The notes: generated from the sequence alone by a model not told the origin. DNA of 64,000 nt from Doryteuthis pealeii (GCA_023376005.1 CM042148.1:75109105-75173104); one strand, 5' to 3'; positions 42,725-54,009 are shown, counted from the stretch's first letter. Program-made: numbers and translations.

Positions 42725-43960
42725 ACTATATAATTGCTACAACAATAACAACAATAACAATCACAACAACAACAATAACAACAACAACAACAACAACACT
42801 TATATCTGCATAAAATAACGCAAGTAGTTTTACGTGACTAAAACCAACAAACTAATATATTCGGAAATGATTAGTAATGACAATGCTCCATGATAATACT
42901 CAGCCACATGTTGACAGTATGAGCCTGCAGAAGCTCACTGCCCAAGGCTAAAGAGCACCTTCTACTGTTATATATTGATAATAAACCGTTGTTTGTTTGT
43001 TTTTTGGAGGGGGTCGTTTTTTTTTGTTGTTGTCTTTTGTGCGCTGTTAGTGTAAAGACGGTTAATATTGATTTTGAATTCAAAGTTGTTGAAATTCAAA
43101 ATCGGGGGCGGCTAGATGATTGACACTCATTAACACCAAGACTGTGGGAACGGAAGTTTAGTTGGCTTAGTTAGTTAATCAGAAGACGTCAAAATGTAAG
43201 CATAGGCCCCGCTTCACTCCGCCAAGGGTTGAGAAAGTTCTGGTTGTAAATAAAAATGTGATCACAGAATACAAGCCTTCATTGTCTCTAAACTTAATAA
43301 CAGCCTTGGTGACTCGAATTCAGAACAGTATCTTAAATACTGAACATACCAGTTAGAAGATATGTCCCAGTTACCTAAGAAACAAACTACAGAAGTAAGG
43401 TACTAGCCAGCTACTCAAGTAAGTAAGAAGGATTAGGTATGGGAGTATAACCACGGATGCTCTCATATTTCATATCTAAAAGTCATAATAGAAAATAAGT
43501 CTCGCCATTTATTTATCAGGAACAAGTGGTATATAACACTAATACATTTCGGGATGTATGTGAGTAATAAGTTCCTCTATTCTATAACTACTATTCATTG
43601 TTTCTTCAGATGTATTATTTTCTGATTCTTCTCTCCTTTTTCTTCCGCTTGATCAAATCGGTTCCAAGATTCATGGATATTTCCAGTTCTCTTATCTATT
43701 CAGGATTAAGAGAATTCCTTTGTAATGACTTGAATTCCATCAGTTACTTCTTGCTTCCATTTACACAGCACAAATATATTGAATATTTCATAATTCCGAA
43801 TTTCAATCCAATGTCCTGTCCGAAGATTCGGACTGGAAATAAGTCGCCAGTTAATATTTAATCCTAGCAAATAATTTCAGGTCTACTTCATAAACATCAA
43901 ATGTTCAAGTCTGTGAAATTGTATCCATCTTTGCAATTCTGTACAAATGCAAAGCAGATT
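42725..43960. other. No recognised gene; AAC-rich patch at 42,738-42,800
   Basis: An (aac)n-like patch, then ordinary sequence. The 87-codon frame at 43,598 shows no known domain. Confidence 0.4.
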
Positions 43961-43964
43961 ATTA

Positions 43965-44125
43965 TTTCATTCTTTTGAGTTTTTCTCACGAGTGGATTTC
44001 ATTGAAGTCCAAGTGACAGCAACTCTCCACAGTTCTCCATTACTCTTCTCAGTATTCATGCAGATTTCATTAACACTGGAGTCTAGACAGTTCTTCCTCG
44101 GATTTCCAGTTTCCCCTTTTTATGT
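43965..44125 (-). mobile_element. LINE 3'-end fragment (same family as 1-3190)
   Basis: 'ttgagtttttctcacgagtg', 'caagtgacagcaactctcc' and 'tcctcggatttccagttt'. Confidence 0.65.
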
Positions 44126-44138
44126 CTTACGGTCTTAG

Positions 44139-44395
44139 GGGCCGGGTTAGCTTAGTTGATAAGTGTTCGGCTAGAAACCGCAAGGTTCTTAGTTCGATAC
44201 CGGCCCTCGCCAACTCAGCGAATGAGTAGCACAGGGATCTGTGCGGTAAAGTAAGGAGCTAATGGTAGGTGCAGCGCTTCACCTCAGACGCAAAAATAAT
44301 CTCCTTGGTCTAGCGCTAGTGAAAAGGGGATAGACTCTATCGCTGATTGGCTGATACCGACTTTAGGCCACCCCAACGACTTTACTACTACTACT
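44139..44395 (+). mobile_element. SINE family S1, full-length
   Basis: 'ggggccgggttagcttagtt' head with a damaged A box, B box 'gttcgataccgg', the complete body and 'cgacgactttactactact' tail. Confidence 0.9.
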
Positions 44396-44529
44396 TACAT
44401 CTCTTTAGGGGATACAGCTAGCGTATTCTATTCCACACCGATAGGGTTATGTTTTTGATAAGCAATTTAACTAGACATGTAAATCTGTCAATTGATAAAG
44501 CATATAAGTATTTACCCTCCCCCCTCCCC

Positions 44530-44720
44530 CGTACAGGTAGAATGCCACACATTGTCAGTTTTTTTTAAGCGGAGTTTACCAAGTTTAAGTTAAAAGTTTT
44601 CCTTCTCCGAGACAAGTTGCCATACCCTAGTTAATGAGTCTGTCCTTGGTATTTACCTTCTGCTGATTCAATTCATACCTTTCCCAAGAGTAGTTGTGTT
44701 ATATGATATTCAAATACACC
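44530..44720 (-). mobile_element. SINE family S3, 3' part
   Basis: 'taagcggagtttaccaagtt', 'ttccttctccgagacaagtt' and 'attcatacctttcccaagag'. Confidence 0.6.
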
Positions 44721-44861
44721 TATTTGCCTGAATTTAAAAAAAACGGAATATTAGTCAAGGTAAAAAAAAAATATATACATAAGTATAAATGTAAATATTC
44801 TGGGTAAAAAGAACATTAGGTTTATAAGTTCCGAAAATTCACTCTGAATTGTTCAGTTGCA

Positions 44862-44965
44862 CATATGGTACAAAGGATATAGGGTTTGAATTAAATACAG
44901 CCCTAAACTGTAGGCTGCAGGTTCAAACCCGACTACGGGTGATGATAATGGTCTACTTACTGGTA
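44862..44965 (+). mobile_element. SINE family S4 head
   Basis: 'cacatatggtacaaaggata' and 'caggttcaaacccgactacg'. Truncated after the tRNA-like part. Confidence 0.6.
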
Positions 44966-44969
44966 GGCC

Positions 44970-45460
44970 CAGCCATGCCAATGAATTATTTAAAAAATGT
45001 CTGAGCCACGTGAACCTGTTTTTAGCACCAACTCTGAACGCTGATTGGCTTTAGCATTAACGAACCAGATGTAGAAAAGTCGAGGTCCGCGTTGGCAAAA
45101 CTTTATTTAAAGCCATTTATTCTGTTACCGTTGGACAAAACGGGTATCGCCTTAGGGTTTGAACATCTCTAATGGGGTCTAACTGGCAAGAGGGGTATTA
45201 TTTTGAAAGACCCGACTCCCCTACCCTACGACGCTAACCAGCACTGTTTAGTAGCATAGGAGTATCTCAAACAGTATTTTTGTGGACTGCTTCAAAAAGG
45301 TGGTAATCATTTACTAAATTGTTAGTATACTTATTGAATAGATTGGACATCCCATTGTTGGTTAATGGTTAGCAAACTAGATTCACAGATCCATTACTAA
45401 TGTATTTAACAGTTGTGAACGGTTTCTTCTGGGGTGATTTTTTATAATTCTTTTATATAT
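44970..45460. other. Mostly unassigned
   Basis: A degenerate S2 head lies near 45,360-45,400 ('ggttaatggttagcaaacta'). Nothing else is recognised. Confidence 0.35.
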
Positions 45461-45461
45461 A

Positions 45462-46101
45462 ATAGCAAATATATGCATCCCCCATGCGGGATTATTCAAG
45501 TTTTAATGTAATAAAATTTTATAGTAAATTAGAATGGCTAATGAAACTAAATAAGAATGCAGGTAAAAAGGTTTTAAAGAGAGGTGGGTAAAATCGAAAA
45601 TTAGAACAACTGAAACTTACTCTTTCATGACTCCCATTTTTCATTGCTAAATTTTCCTGATTTAATTATTTAGTTAAAATAGTAAAGAATAAAATTACAG
45701 TTATTTCTTCCAGTTAATCGATTTCTTTTAAGATTTATTCTCAAGATTTTTACTCTTATTCATTAACATAAAACCAAACAATTAAAAATCAATAATACCA
45801 AGCACATATGTATTAAAATCAAATTTTTAATAGCAACATACAAATTAGCCTTCCTATTCACACTGTAAATATATAAATATACATGTAAAAAACCGATATT
45901 TTTTTGTATATATAAATACAATTGAATGTTATATGAGATATGTAGATATGGCCAACAGTATTAATAATGTAAAACAATTTTATTAATAATTGAGGTTTAA
46001 AAATAAAATCATGGAGGGTGTGACGGAAATAACAAGGGTAATTGTGATTTGTGTAGTAATATAGTTTTGGTTACAGACAGGAAAACACACACTCTCCATT
46101 A

Positions 46102-46105
<4 letters not shown>
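45462..46105 (-). mobile_element. Non-autonomous Helitron family A, eroded ends
   Basis: The 3' end reads ATAG instead of CTAG. The 5' end merges with a TA microsatellite at about 46,105. The interior matches the other copies. Most of it lies in the left arm of the large palindrome; its mirror is at 63,500-64,000. Confidence 0.75.

Positions 46106-46172
<67 letters not shown>
46106..46172. repeat. (TA)n microsatellite
   Basis: A pure ta run at the Helitron A 5' end. Confidence 0.97.
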
Positions 46173-46175
<3 letters not shown>

Positions 46176-46179
46176 AACA

Positions 46180-46598
46180 ACTGAAGAAATTAAAGTGATC
46201 AAATTCGGAAGAAAAGTAATAAAAAGAGATAATAACTATCAGATTGGGATCAATGAAGAAATAAATAAAAAGAGAGAAAACGAATGAAAAGGAGAAATAA
46301 ATGAAAGAATAAGAACTAAAATAATAAAAAATAAGAATTAAATGAATGAAAAGGAAGAATTAAATGAATGAAATGGAAGAAATGAATTAATGTAAAAGAA
46401 GAAATAAACGAATGAAAAGAAATGATTGAATGAAAAAAAGAAACAAACAAAAAAAAGAAAGAAATCACTGAATGCGAAGAAAAAATAAACGAATGAAAAA
46501 GAAGAAATAATCAAATGAAACATACCAAGAATGAAACGATCTTACTTTTTCTATTTTTAAATGAAAAAAAAATAAAGTGAAAAGGCGAATAGAAATCA
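46180..46598. other. Purine-rich (GAATGAAAn)-like low complexity
   Basis: Irregular repetition of aaatgaatgaaa and agaagaaat units. No feature. Confidence 0.7.
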
Positions 46599-46935
46599 TT
46601 TATACATATATAAAGGGTAGTTGGTGTGTATGTATGTATGTATATATGTATTGCTATGTATGTATGTATATCCAGTCGAAACTACAAAAATACAACAATT
46701 AACGACAACGTAAATATATATACACATTAAATATCACCAGTTCTTACTTTTTGTGCAAAAAATATGAAGTTTTTTTTTTATATTCGAAGATATCTAAAGA
46801 TTAAAATATACATAGAAATAGCATTGGAATTCTACTTTAAAATGTCCTGTATTTGTAAATCTTAAAAGTAAACAAATCAATACTCAAGGTATTTTTGCCC
46901 CCTCTACCCAGGCGACACCGGGTAACCGCTACTAG
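46599..46935 (+). mobile_element. Helitron family B, tandem unit 1
   Basis: Begins 'tttatacatatataaagggt' (TC changed to TT) with (GTAT)n and 'aacaattaacgacaacgtaa', hairpin ACCCAGGCGACACCGGGT, then CTAG at 46,932-46,935. The next unit starts directly after. Confidence 0.8.
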
Positions 46936-47264
46936 TACATATATAAAAGGCAGTTGGGGCGTATGTATGTATGTATGTATGTATGTCCGGATAGAACTAC
47001 GAAAATAAAACAATTAACAACGAAGTAAAAATAAATACATATTAAATATCACCAGTTCTTGCCTTTTGTGCAAACATTATAAAGGTTTGATTTATATTCG
47101 AAGATATTTAGAAATTAAATAGATATACCATTGAAATTCTACTTAAAAATGTTCAGCATTTGTAAATTTCAAATGTAAACAAATCAATACAAGAGGTTTT
47201 TTTTACTCCACCCCCCCCCCCATACACACACACTACCCAGGCGACACTGGGTAGCCGCTTCTAG
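46936..47264 (+). mobile_element. Helitron family B, tandem unit 2
   Basis: 329 bp. Same layout, hairpin ACCCAGGCGACACTGGGT, then CTAG at 47,261-47,264. Joined to units 1 and 3 without spacer. Confidence 0.85.
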
Positions 47265-48547
47265 TACATGTATAAAAGGCAGCTGGTGCGTATGTATTTA
47301 TGTATGAATGTCCGTATGAAACTACGATAATACAACAATTAACGACAAAGTAAATATATATACACATTAAATATAACACATGTGCTGGAGTACCGTCTCA
47401 CTGTATGTATGTTATGTATGTATGTTACTAGATATATGACTTGTATGAGAACGATGCTCCGGCTCAGTATTACAGTCGTCGAAACTGCCCGTTCCAACCT
47501 CCCGTTCTTATGTTGTCTGTTGATTTACAGGAAGGCTGAAAAAGAGCTGGTTTCGTTTCTTTTACCAACTCGGCTGAAATAAGATTAAATAACCAAAAGC
47601 TGTCAACGGATTAACAAAAGAATTGAACACAACGCCTTTTTTATGCTTATGTATAAAATATATACATTTATTTTACAAAGGAGCGAGGTGATTTCTTTAT
47701 CTGCTGATTGGCGATCTACAGCTAGTTTTTGGCTAAGTTATCAATTCTGTACCGAGTGGCAAGGCATCAGAGTGTATCGGTAAAGTTTTATCAAGGGCCC
47801 AGAGCCATGGCAAGCTCTCTTCTCCGGTCTTCGTTCTGTCCCGGTCTCTCCCGCTCTCACGCTCTTTTCGTCTGACGGTCTGTTATTTATGGGATCCAGA
47901 CCTCCCCACCCCTAACATATGTCTCTGATTGGCCAGCCACTCGATACTATTGCCTACGTGTCTAAATGGCCTTGTGCTAGCCTAGCTTGTATTTTTCCAT
48001 TTGGAGTCAAGGCCAACCATTGTTTTATTTATCTAAGTTTTTGAAATTGTTGACGAACTTGTCAAAAACTGGAATCTTATTTATTAAATTATCATTTTAT
48101 TTTGGCACAATTTGAATGATATACATCAAATTCCATAATCTAAATAAGTTATGCTTACGTGATGATTTTTCATTTAGATAAATTGAAACCTCCAATATAA
48201 AACATTATTATTATTATAATTATTATTATTATTTTTACTTTTACTTTTAACAAACCACCATAATTAATACTTAGGGTAGTTTTAATTAATTAGTAATTAA
48301 TTAATAGGTCGCCAGTCAACCCATAACAAAATAGTGTTACAATAACCGGTTCTTGCTTTTTGTGCAAAAATCATGAAGATTCTATTTATAATCGAAGATA
48401 TATAAAAATTAAAATATACTAGCATAGATTTTCTACTTAAAAATGTCCAGCATTTGTAAATCTCAAAAGTAAACAAATCAATAAGCCAGGGTTTTGTTAC
48501 CGCCCTCCACCTACTCTACCCAGGAGACACTGGGTAGCTTCTTCTAG
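47265..48547 (+). mobile_element. Helitron family B, tandem unit 3, split by an LTR-like insert
   Basis: Starts 'tacatgtataaaaggcagct', is interrupted at about 47,371 and resumes at about 48,344 ('accggttcttgctttttgtg'). It ends with hairpin ACCCAGGAGACACTGGGT and CTAG at 48,544-48,547. Confidence 0.8.
47371..48343 (-). mobile_element. Probable solo LTR (about 970 bp) inside the Helitron array
   Basis: The ends are short inverted repeats: 'tataacac' at left, 'gtgttaca' at right, so on the minus strand TGTAACAC...GTGTTATA. A 4-5 base duplication is suggested (aata). The interior is heterogeneous, including a GC-rich block near 47,800-47,900 and TATA-like 'gtataaaatatatac'. No coding domain. 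The interruption of the Helitron is certain; the LTR label is inference. Confidence 0.5.
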
Positions 48548-48551
48548 TAAA

Positions 48552-48841
48552 AACTAAAGAAATACTTATAAACGTTTGCTTCAGGAAGATAATATTGAAA
48601 AAAAAAAAACTCGCAAAGAAATGCCTGCCAACCAAAACAGAAAGACAAAAAGTGACAATATTTTTTGTATGTGTGATAGAACGACGACGTCATCGTTGTG
48701 TAAGAAGACTGCATGCAAAGGATATTCTGACAAAGAGAAGAAAGCAAATATTGATAAACGAACTCAGTGGCTGTAAAAATCCATTAAAACTGCAGAGCGA
48801 GACAGTCACAGACTTTTAGCTGCCATTCAAAAAATGTACAG
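48552..48841 (+). pseudogene. Unknown coding-like segment ending at a splice-donor-like site
   Basis: The frame includes MPANQNRKTKSDNIFCMCD, then RTTTSSLCKKTACKGYSDKE and KKANIDKRTQWL, a stop, then in the same frame KSIKTAERDSHRLLAAIQKM, ending in cag|gtaaat. Codon use and the regular Cys/Lys pattern look more protein-like than the neighbouring microsatellite frames. It could be a decayed exon or transposon piece. It starts just after the Helitron end at 48,547. I do not recognise the family. Confidence 0.3.
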
Positions 48842-48928
48842 GTAAATGTACTCTACATAACATTATCGATATATTTTCCTTTCAACTAGACAAAAGCATG
48901 TTTGACTCAAGGCTATATTGTGAAGGAG

Positions 48929-48930
<2 letters not shown>

Positions 48931-48992
<62 letters not shown>
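48931..48992. repeat. (TA)n/(GT)n microsatellite
   Basis: ta run, then gt run. Confidence 0.95.
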
Positions 48993-48993
<1 letters not shown>

Positions 48994-49023
48994 TGTATAG
49001 GAGGATTCGGTAAATGCGACAGA

Positions 49024-49113
49024 ATGTAGTAAAAGAATAGCGGGAAAATGTGGACAAAAGAACAACCCAAACAATTGTTCTTTTCCACATTTTCCCTCTA
49101 TTCTTTTACCACA
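49024..49113. repeat. Inverted repeat, about 38-bp arms
   Basis: 'gtagtaaaagaatagcggga' at left and its near-complement 'ccctctattcttttaccac' at right. A third partial copy lies at 49,124-49,150. Placed between two microsatellites. Confidence 0.75.
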
Positions 49114-49145
49114 CACACTCACATATTTTCCCACTATTCTTTTAC

Positions 49146-49157
49146 CACACACACACT

Positions 49158-49208
<51 letters not shown>

Positions 49209-49294
49209 CTTCTTTCAGATACTAGTGGCATAAAACAACATCTGTTGTTTGATTAGTTGGTTTGTTTTACGGCATATAAACCGTTTTCAGTCTA

Positions 49295-49345
<51 letters not shown>

Positions 49346-49350
49346 GTATG
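49146..49350. repeat. (CA)n, (TA)n microsatellites
   Basis: CA then TA (49,146-49,208), SINE-tail motif 'tgttttacggcatataaacc' (about 49,262), then TA (49,300-49,345). Confidence 0.92.
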
Positions 49351-49579
49351 TATGTAGTGTATTTCTATATATATATATTCCATCTATTTTTCATATTTGT
49401 CAAATGAAAAAACATTATATCTGGGACTTTTACACCTTGAAGACTTTCATCTATAACTTTACGGACTTATCACGCCACAAGTAAATTTTGGAACTCTAAC
49501 ATCTTTTTCAAATTACCATGTGGACTTGTATATTTTTTAACAGCTGAAAAATATGTACTATACTATTTTGATACCCACT

Positions 49580-49905
49580 TTACATTTTTATATAAACTTT
49601 TACAACAAACTCTTTTGAGTTTTTTCTATAAACTATAATGCTTCTGATTTTTTTTTAAATCAAAAATAAAATTTATTTTATTTTTAAAACAGAACATGCA
49701 TTTTTCAAAATTTCAGCGGTTGAACTCAGCGTTCGTTTCTGTAAACAGTCTTTTTTAACGGATATCTTCTCTTCCCATCTATGTCGCTCTTTGATGAAGA
49801 CCAACTTATCGATTTGGTCGAAACAGTACTGTCAGCAATTACATAACAAAACATCATATGTTTTTTCATAATGTTAAATTTCATACTGTCGGATTAATTT
49901 CCATC
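49580..49905 (+). mobile_element. Penelope-like terminal region with degenerate hammerhead
   Basis: Shares 'cttttgag', 'aaataaaatttattttattt', the hammerhead-like block and 'catactgtcggattaatttc' with the minus copy at 37,270-37,600. Core TTGATGA (49,791-49,797; position 3 is U instead of C). A strong helix II GACCAA/TTGGTC follows with one extra A, then GAAA (49,820-49,823), palindromic helix III CAGTACTG and TC (49,832-49,833). Helix I is weak. Probably inactive. Confidence 0.55.
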
Positions 49906-50014
49906 TATTTTTCATATATATAATAATATATAATATATATATATATATATATAATATGAATGAATGAATGAACAAATAAAAGAGTTAGCTTTTATTTATT
50001 TACATTGGAACAAT

Positions 50015-50058
50015 ATTTACAACCAATGGTTTCCTGCTAACGCATTCGTCAGGTAAAC
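50015..50058 (-). ncRNA. Hammerhead ribozyme (candidate), minus strand
   Basis: Minus-strand order: GTTTAC (helix I), core CTGACGA (50,046-50,052), helix II TGC-GTTA-GCA with an A-G closing mismatch, GAAA (50,030-50,033), helix III CCATTGG, then TT and GTAAAT, which pairs with GTTTAC (six pairs, one G-U). Predicted cleavage lies between 50,021 and 50,020. All core bases match CUGANGA/GAAA/UH. The surrounding sequence is AT-rich and flanked by TA repeats, like the other PLE-type motifs. Confidence 0.66.
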
Positions 50059-50139
50059 GAAATAGTTTTTTTTAAATAACACTGTACGTTGGATTACTAC
50101 TGCTTTTTCTAGTATAATAGTGCCAACCATACACACTAA

Positions 50140-50153
50140 TATATGTATATATA

Positions 50154-50197
<44 letters not shown>

Positions 50198-50226
50198 ATA
50201 TACATATATATATATATATGTGTATG

Positions 50227-50267
<41 letters not shown>

Positions 50268-50385
50268 TAATATATATGTGTGTGTGTGTGTGTGTGTCGT
50301 CTTATAATTCAGAAAAGAGGTGTCGGTACGATTATAGTATGTGGCCTACCTTTTGATCTCTTCTTCTTTATAGTATATATTATAT

Positions 50386-50427
<42 letters not shown>

Positions 50428-50430
50428 AAA
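50140..50430. repeat. (TA)n/(GT)n microsatellites
   Basis: Several TA runs, with GT at 50,277-50,297. Confidence 0.95.
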
Positions 50431-50674
50431 CTTTCGCTGCCCGAAGATTGCTCCACTTAAACAAACAAGTTTAAATAGACTGAAGCCAATGGTAGCAGAC
50501 TTGTTTTCCATACAAATACAAATATACTAAAATATACATTTATCTATATTATCATCAATAATACTGCTCTATCACAGATATTGAGCACTCTCCTAATAAT
50601 TCTGTATGTTGACTTATTACTGTCTCTTTAAGTGTGATAGTGTTAATCATACACATTGATATATATATATATGT

Positions 50675-50882
50675 ATTGAAGCTGTATTTACCAAGATAGA
50701 AATGAACAATGTACGGAACGTTAATTTTTTCATAATTCCAGGTGTGTCATAAAAAAATGCGAGTTTGAAGCTGTTTTACCAAGATAGAAATGGACAATGA
50801 ATGGAACGTTAATTTTTTTCAGAATACAAAGTGTGTCAAAAAGTACAAAAAATATTGATACTTTTTCGACACTCCTTATATA

Positions 50883-50885
<3 letters not shown>
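50675..50885. repeat. Two tandem 88-bp units plus a 14-bp inverted repeat
   Basis: 'gaagctg', 'ttaccaagatagaaatg' and 'ggaacgttaattttttca' recur about 88 bases apart. The right part has 'gtgtcaaaaagta' mirrored by 'tactttttcgacac'. Possible mariner/Tc1 terminal remnant. Confidence 0.55.
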
Positions 50886-50888
<3 letters not shown>

Positions 50889-50916
<28 letters not shown>

Positions 50917-51265
50917 CTAAAGCTGAGATTATCACCTTTTAATGTCTAAAGGCCTTTTCCTAAATAATGACACAAACCATAATCCCAGAATATAATTTAA
51001 TCTAAATCTAATTAATGTTAGAAAAAATTCAATTTCATTTTATTCTAATTAGTCGTAATTTGCAATTTAAGTAAAAATCCACTATTCTCTCTGTCTTTAC
51101 TTCCTGCCTGTTTCTTTCTACCCACCCTCTCAATATATTTTAGAATACGTATTCATTATTTCTTACTCTATCTATTCTCGCAAGAGAGACAGAAAGAAAG
51201 AGAAAATACTGTTCCCTTCCTAACACTTAAATAAAGGGAGAAGGTGACTGACTGCTGATGATTCA

Positions 51266-51302
<37 letters not shown>

Positions 51303-52790
51303 AGCCTGGCTGTATAATTTTTTAAAAAACTTTTTATTCGCTTTGCGAATATTTAATGCGATATTTTAACCCCACCTTCCACACTCCAGTCTTTTTTCGA
51401 CAAGTAAATTTAAATATTTTAACCCTCCCCTTCTTTAGAATATTTTAAGGATGGGGGGGGGGCTAAATATTTACATTTACTTGTCGATAAAAATATGGCT
51501 TACTTTTAAACGCCTTCAACCACTAAAAAAAGTAACTTGTTTTAAAAACGCCTTCAATCTGCTAAAAAAAAATTTCTTCCGTATTTTCATTTTATTCTAA
51601 TATCTTAATTTTGATATCTTTTTTTTTTTTTTCGAAAATCAATTACCAATAAAAATTTAAATGTTTTTTCGGTATTTTTATTATATTTTGATATATTTAT
51701 TTCCAACAATCAATTACAAATAAAAAATCAAAATATTTAGATATCCTTTTTTATTTTAACTAAAAAAAAAAAGTCACAAAAACAATCAACACATTAAACA
51801 AACATAAATAAATAACATCTGAATACTTAGAATATTCTTTTTTATTTTAATAAAAAATGTTCACGTCATTTTTAATTCAAGAACATTATTTTATGGTATC
51901 GCAATTGTACAACATGAATTTAGGTGCTACATACAATTAATTTTTTAAATTTACACGGTACAATTGCGAAATGTGTTGCAAAATGCGTATATAGTGGTGT
52001 CACATCCTTATCTTTTGACATGCCTTCCATGAGTTCAAATGTAATATCGTTCCCGGTTGCTCATTTTCTTAATTTTAGAAAATAGTGTCTCTGCTTTACG
52101 GTCAGGGGACATATCGCAAAAAATCCGATCTTGATACTGTGTCAATATCATCGAAAACCCATCGTTGTGGTATACAGCATCTTCTATTATTTTCTTCTTA
52201 ACTTTTCGGGGAAAACGCCTTAAGCACAGCTTGTTTTTTTCAGCAGGCACCGCTTCAGCTTAGGGACATTTTTGAGCTGGCACTGCTTATCGTTTCTTAA
52301 GGCAAAACCGGGACGCAGTTATGTGAAGAGCCTCAATTGATATCATGGTTTTAAAATAAGATTTTTTTAAATTATTTTTAATTTTTTTTTATTTATAGGG
52401 TCCAATACAATTTTGAACCCCCTCCTACTTGAAAAAAACTTACCAAAAATCAGGGAATTATCCGATTTTAATGAAATTTTCAATGTGATTTTATCAATAA
52501 ATGAATTTTATAATATGCTTAGTTTACTGGTCCTGTACATATTTTATTATGAATGCAAGTAATGTTAAAATAACAACACAGATTTAACGCAAAAGTTTAT
52601 TTATATTCATTTATATTATATTTTGTGAAAGATACAAACATTATTCCAAATGAAAAATATTAGGCACTGGCAAAGTTGACGGCCATGTTCACGATAAATT
52701 TGAGTAAAATTGACTGAAAAAATAGTCTAAAATGTATAAAAGTCAATTACATTATTGTGATTTCTTTTCAAGTATTTAACCCAAGATAAA
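50889..52790. other. AT-rich, no recognised gene
   Basis: Contains a TTA run (50,889-50,914), a short CTGT/CT repeat near 51,270-51,302, and a minus frame at 52,035-52,250 (SMILTQYQDRIFCDMSPDRK) that I do not recognise. The segment 'tttacttgtcga' also occurs at 20,430. Confidence 0.35.
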
Positions 52791-52794
52791 TGGC

Positions 52795-52820
52795 TGACCC
52801 AACGGGTTAGGTATTTTCTA

Positions 52821-52821
<1 letters not shown>
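52795..52821 (+). mobile_element. Helitron-like 3' terminus, family C
   Basis: Hairpin TGACCCaacGGGTTA (52,795-52,809), 8 bases, then CTAG and T. Same architecture as families A and B. I could not locate a matching TC start. Confidence 0.45.

Positions 52822-52881
<60 letters not shown>
52822..52881. repeat. (TA)n microsatellite
   Basis: Follows the family C terminus. Confidence 0.97.
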
Positions 52882-52883
<2 letters not shown>

Positions 52884-52884
52884 C

Positions 52885-53400
52885 CAGTCTAGCAGAATTA
52901 TCTGCCGGGTTTGGAAAGTACATTTTAAAAAGGGCAATGGATTCTGATCGAAAGTTTATTTTGCTATAGAGAAAATTTGCCATTTGTTTCTGTTTTTGTC
53001 AACAGATTTTTGTAAACATTATATCACATAATTGCTTGTCTACACGAGATATACACTCCTGAATGTCAACCTGAAATTCTACAACCACTCATCTAATCAT
53101 TTGTCTTACTGTGATTGTCTTACTACATGATGAATAAAATCATCTGTTGTATGGAGCCTACGCTTAATGATTTGACAAGTTCAGATATCCCCAGAGAGAG
53201 TAATCACAACAGGGTAAATCTGAGGAGAACGTGTCACCCATCTGAGATTCTCTGGAAATAATTCTAGCAGAAACATTCCATAGATACCATCAGGACAACT
53301 GATATGCTATGACAGCAGCTGCTGCTCAAAGACATACCTTTCACTCACTCTCCGCAACTAACACCTGTGTAGGACTAATTTTTAATGTGACCATTCTAAC
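52885..53400. other. No recognised gene
   Basis: Ordinary sequence mirrored at about 56,190-56,700. No domain found. Confidence 0.4.
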
Positions 53401-53406
53401 TGATAC

Positions 53407-53453
<47 letters not shown>

Positions 53454-53459
53454 ATATAT

Positions 53460-53690
53460 AAAAGGGTTTTGTAATTTGCTTGAAGCATTGTGTTTATATT
53501 GGTTTGTTGGTTGGTTTTGAAGCTAATCACAATGCAAGTGTAAAGAAAAAAGAAAGTAACTGTGGTGTTGTTTGTTAACCCGTGATTTATTCTTAATTCT
53601 TAATATTTCGGATATAAATCTCTTCTACAGAAGATCACTAGTACTGAAGTTGTTGCTAGTGGCTTTTCATTTTTTCATATAAATATATAT
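53460..53690 (-). mobile_element. Possible PLE-type terminus, strongly decayed
   Basis: The minus strand reads 'cttctgtagaagagatttat' then 'atccgaaatatt', reminiscent of the ctgatgaag...cgaaac pattern, but key core bases are changed. Bordered by TA repeats on both sides. Confidence 0.3.
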
Positions 53691-53699
53691 ATATAATAT

Positions 53700-53781
<82 letters not shown>

Positions 53782-53792
53782 TATATATATAT
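53690..53792. repeat. (TA)n microsatellite
   Basis: About 100 bases. The mirror at 55,800-55,920 is irregular. Confidence 0.97.
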
Positions 53793-53832
53793 TGGAAGTA
53801 TTCCAAAAACGATGCATTTATTCTTGATAGTG

Positions 53833-53881
53833 AACTCGACGTTATAACGTTTCATTTTCTAGCAAACCTTCATCAGGAGTT
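53833..53881 (-). ncRNA. Hammerhead ribozyme (candidate), minus strand
   Basis: Minus-strand order: AACTC (helix I, 53,877-53,881), core CTGATGA (53,870-53,876), weak helix II with two tandem G-A mismatches, GAAA (53,850-53,853), palindromic helix III CGTTATAACG, TC, then GAGTT pairing with AACTC. Predicted cleavage after the C at 53,838. Core perfect; helix II is the weak point. The plus-strand mirror at 55,7xx has lost a base before the core. Confidence 0.6.
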
Positions 53882-53923
53882 GAGATGGAAGAACTGATGC
53901 ATGGGTAAGGGTGGATGAATGGA

Positions 53924-53942
53924 TATATATATATATATATAT

Positions 53943-53977
<35 letters not shown>

Positions 53978-54009
53978 CTGTGTGTCTGTGTGTCTGTGTC
54001 TGTGTGTCT

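Noticed and set aside
47382..47582. Small protein-coding gene
   Set aside because: Lies in the LTR-like insert, lacks a known domain, and is broken in the mirrored arm.
53460..53690. Hammerhead at 53.6 kb
   Set aside because: Core position 6 and the UH dinucleotide are lost and helix III does not form. Kept only as a weak PLE-like remnant.
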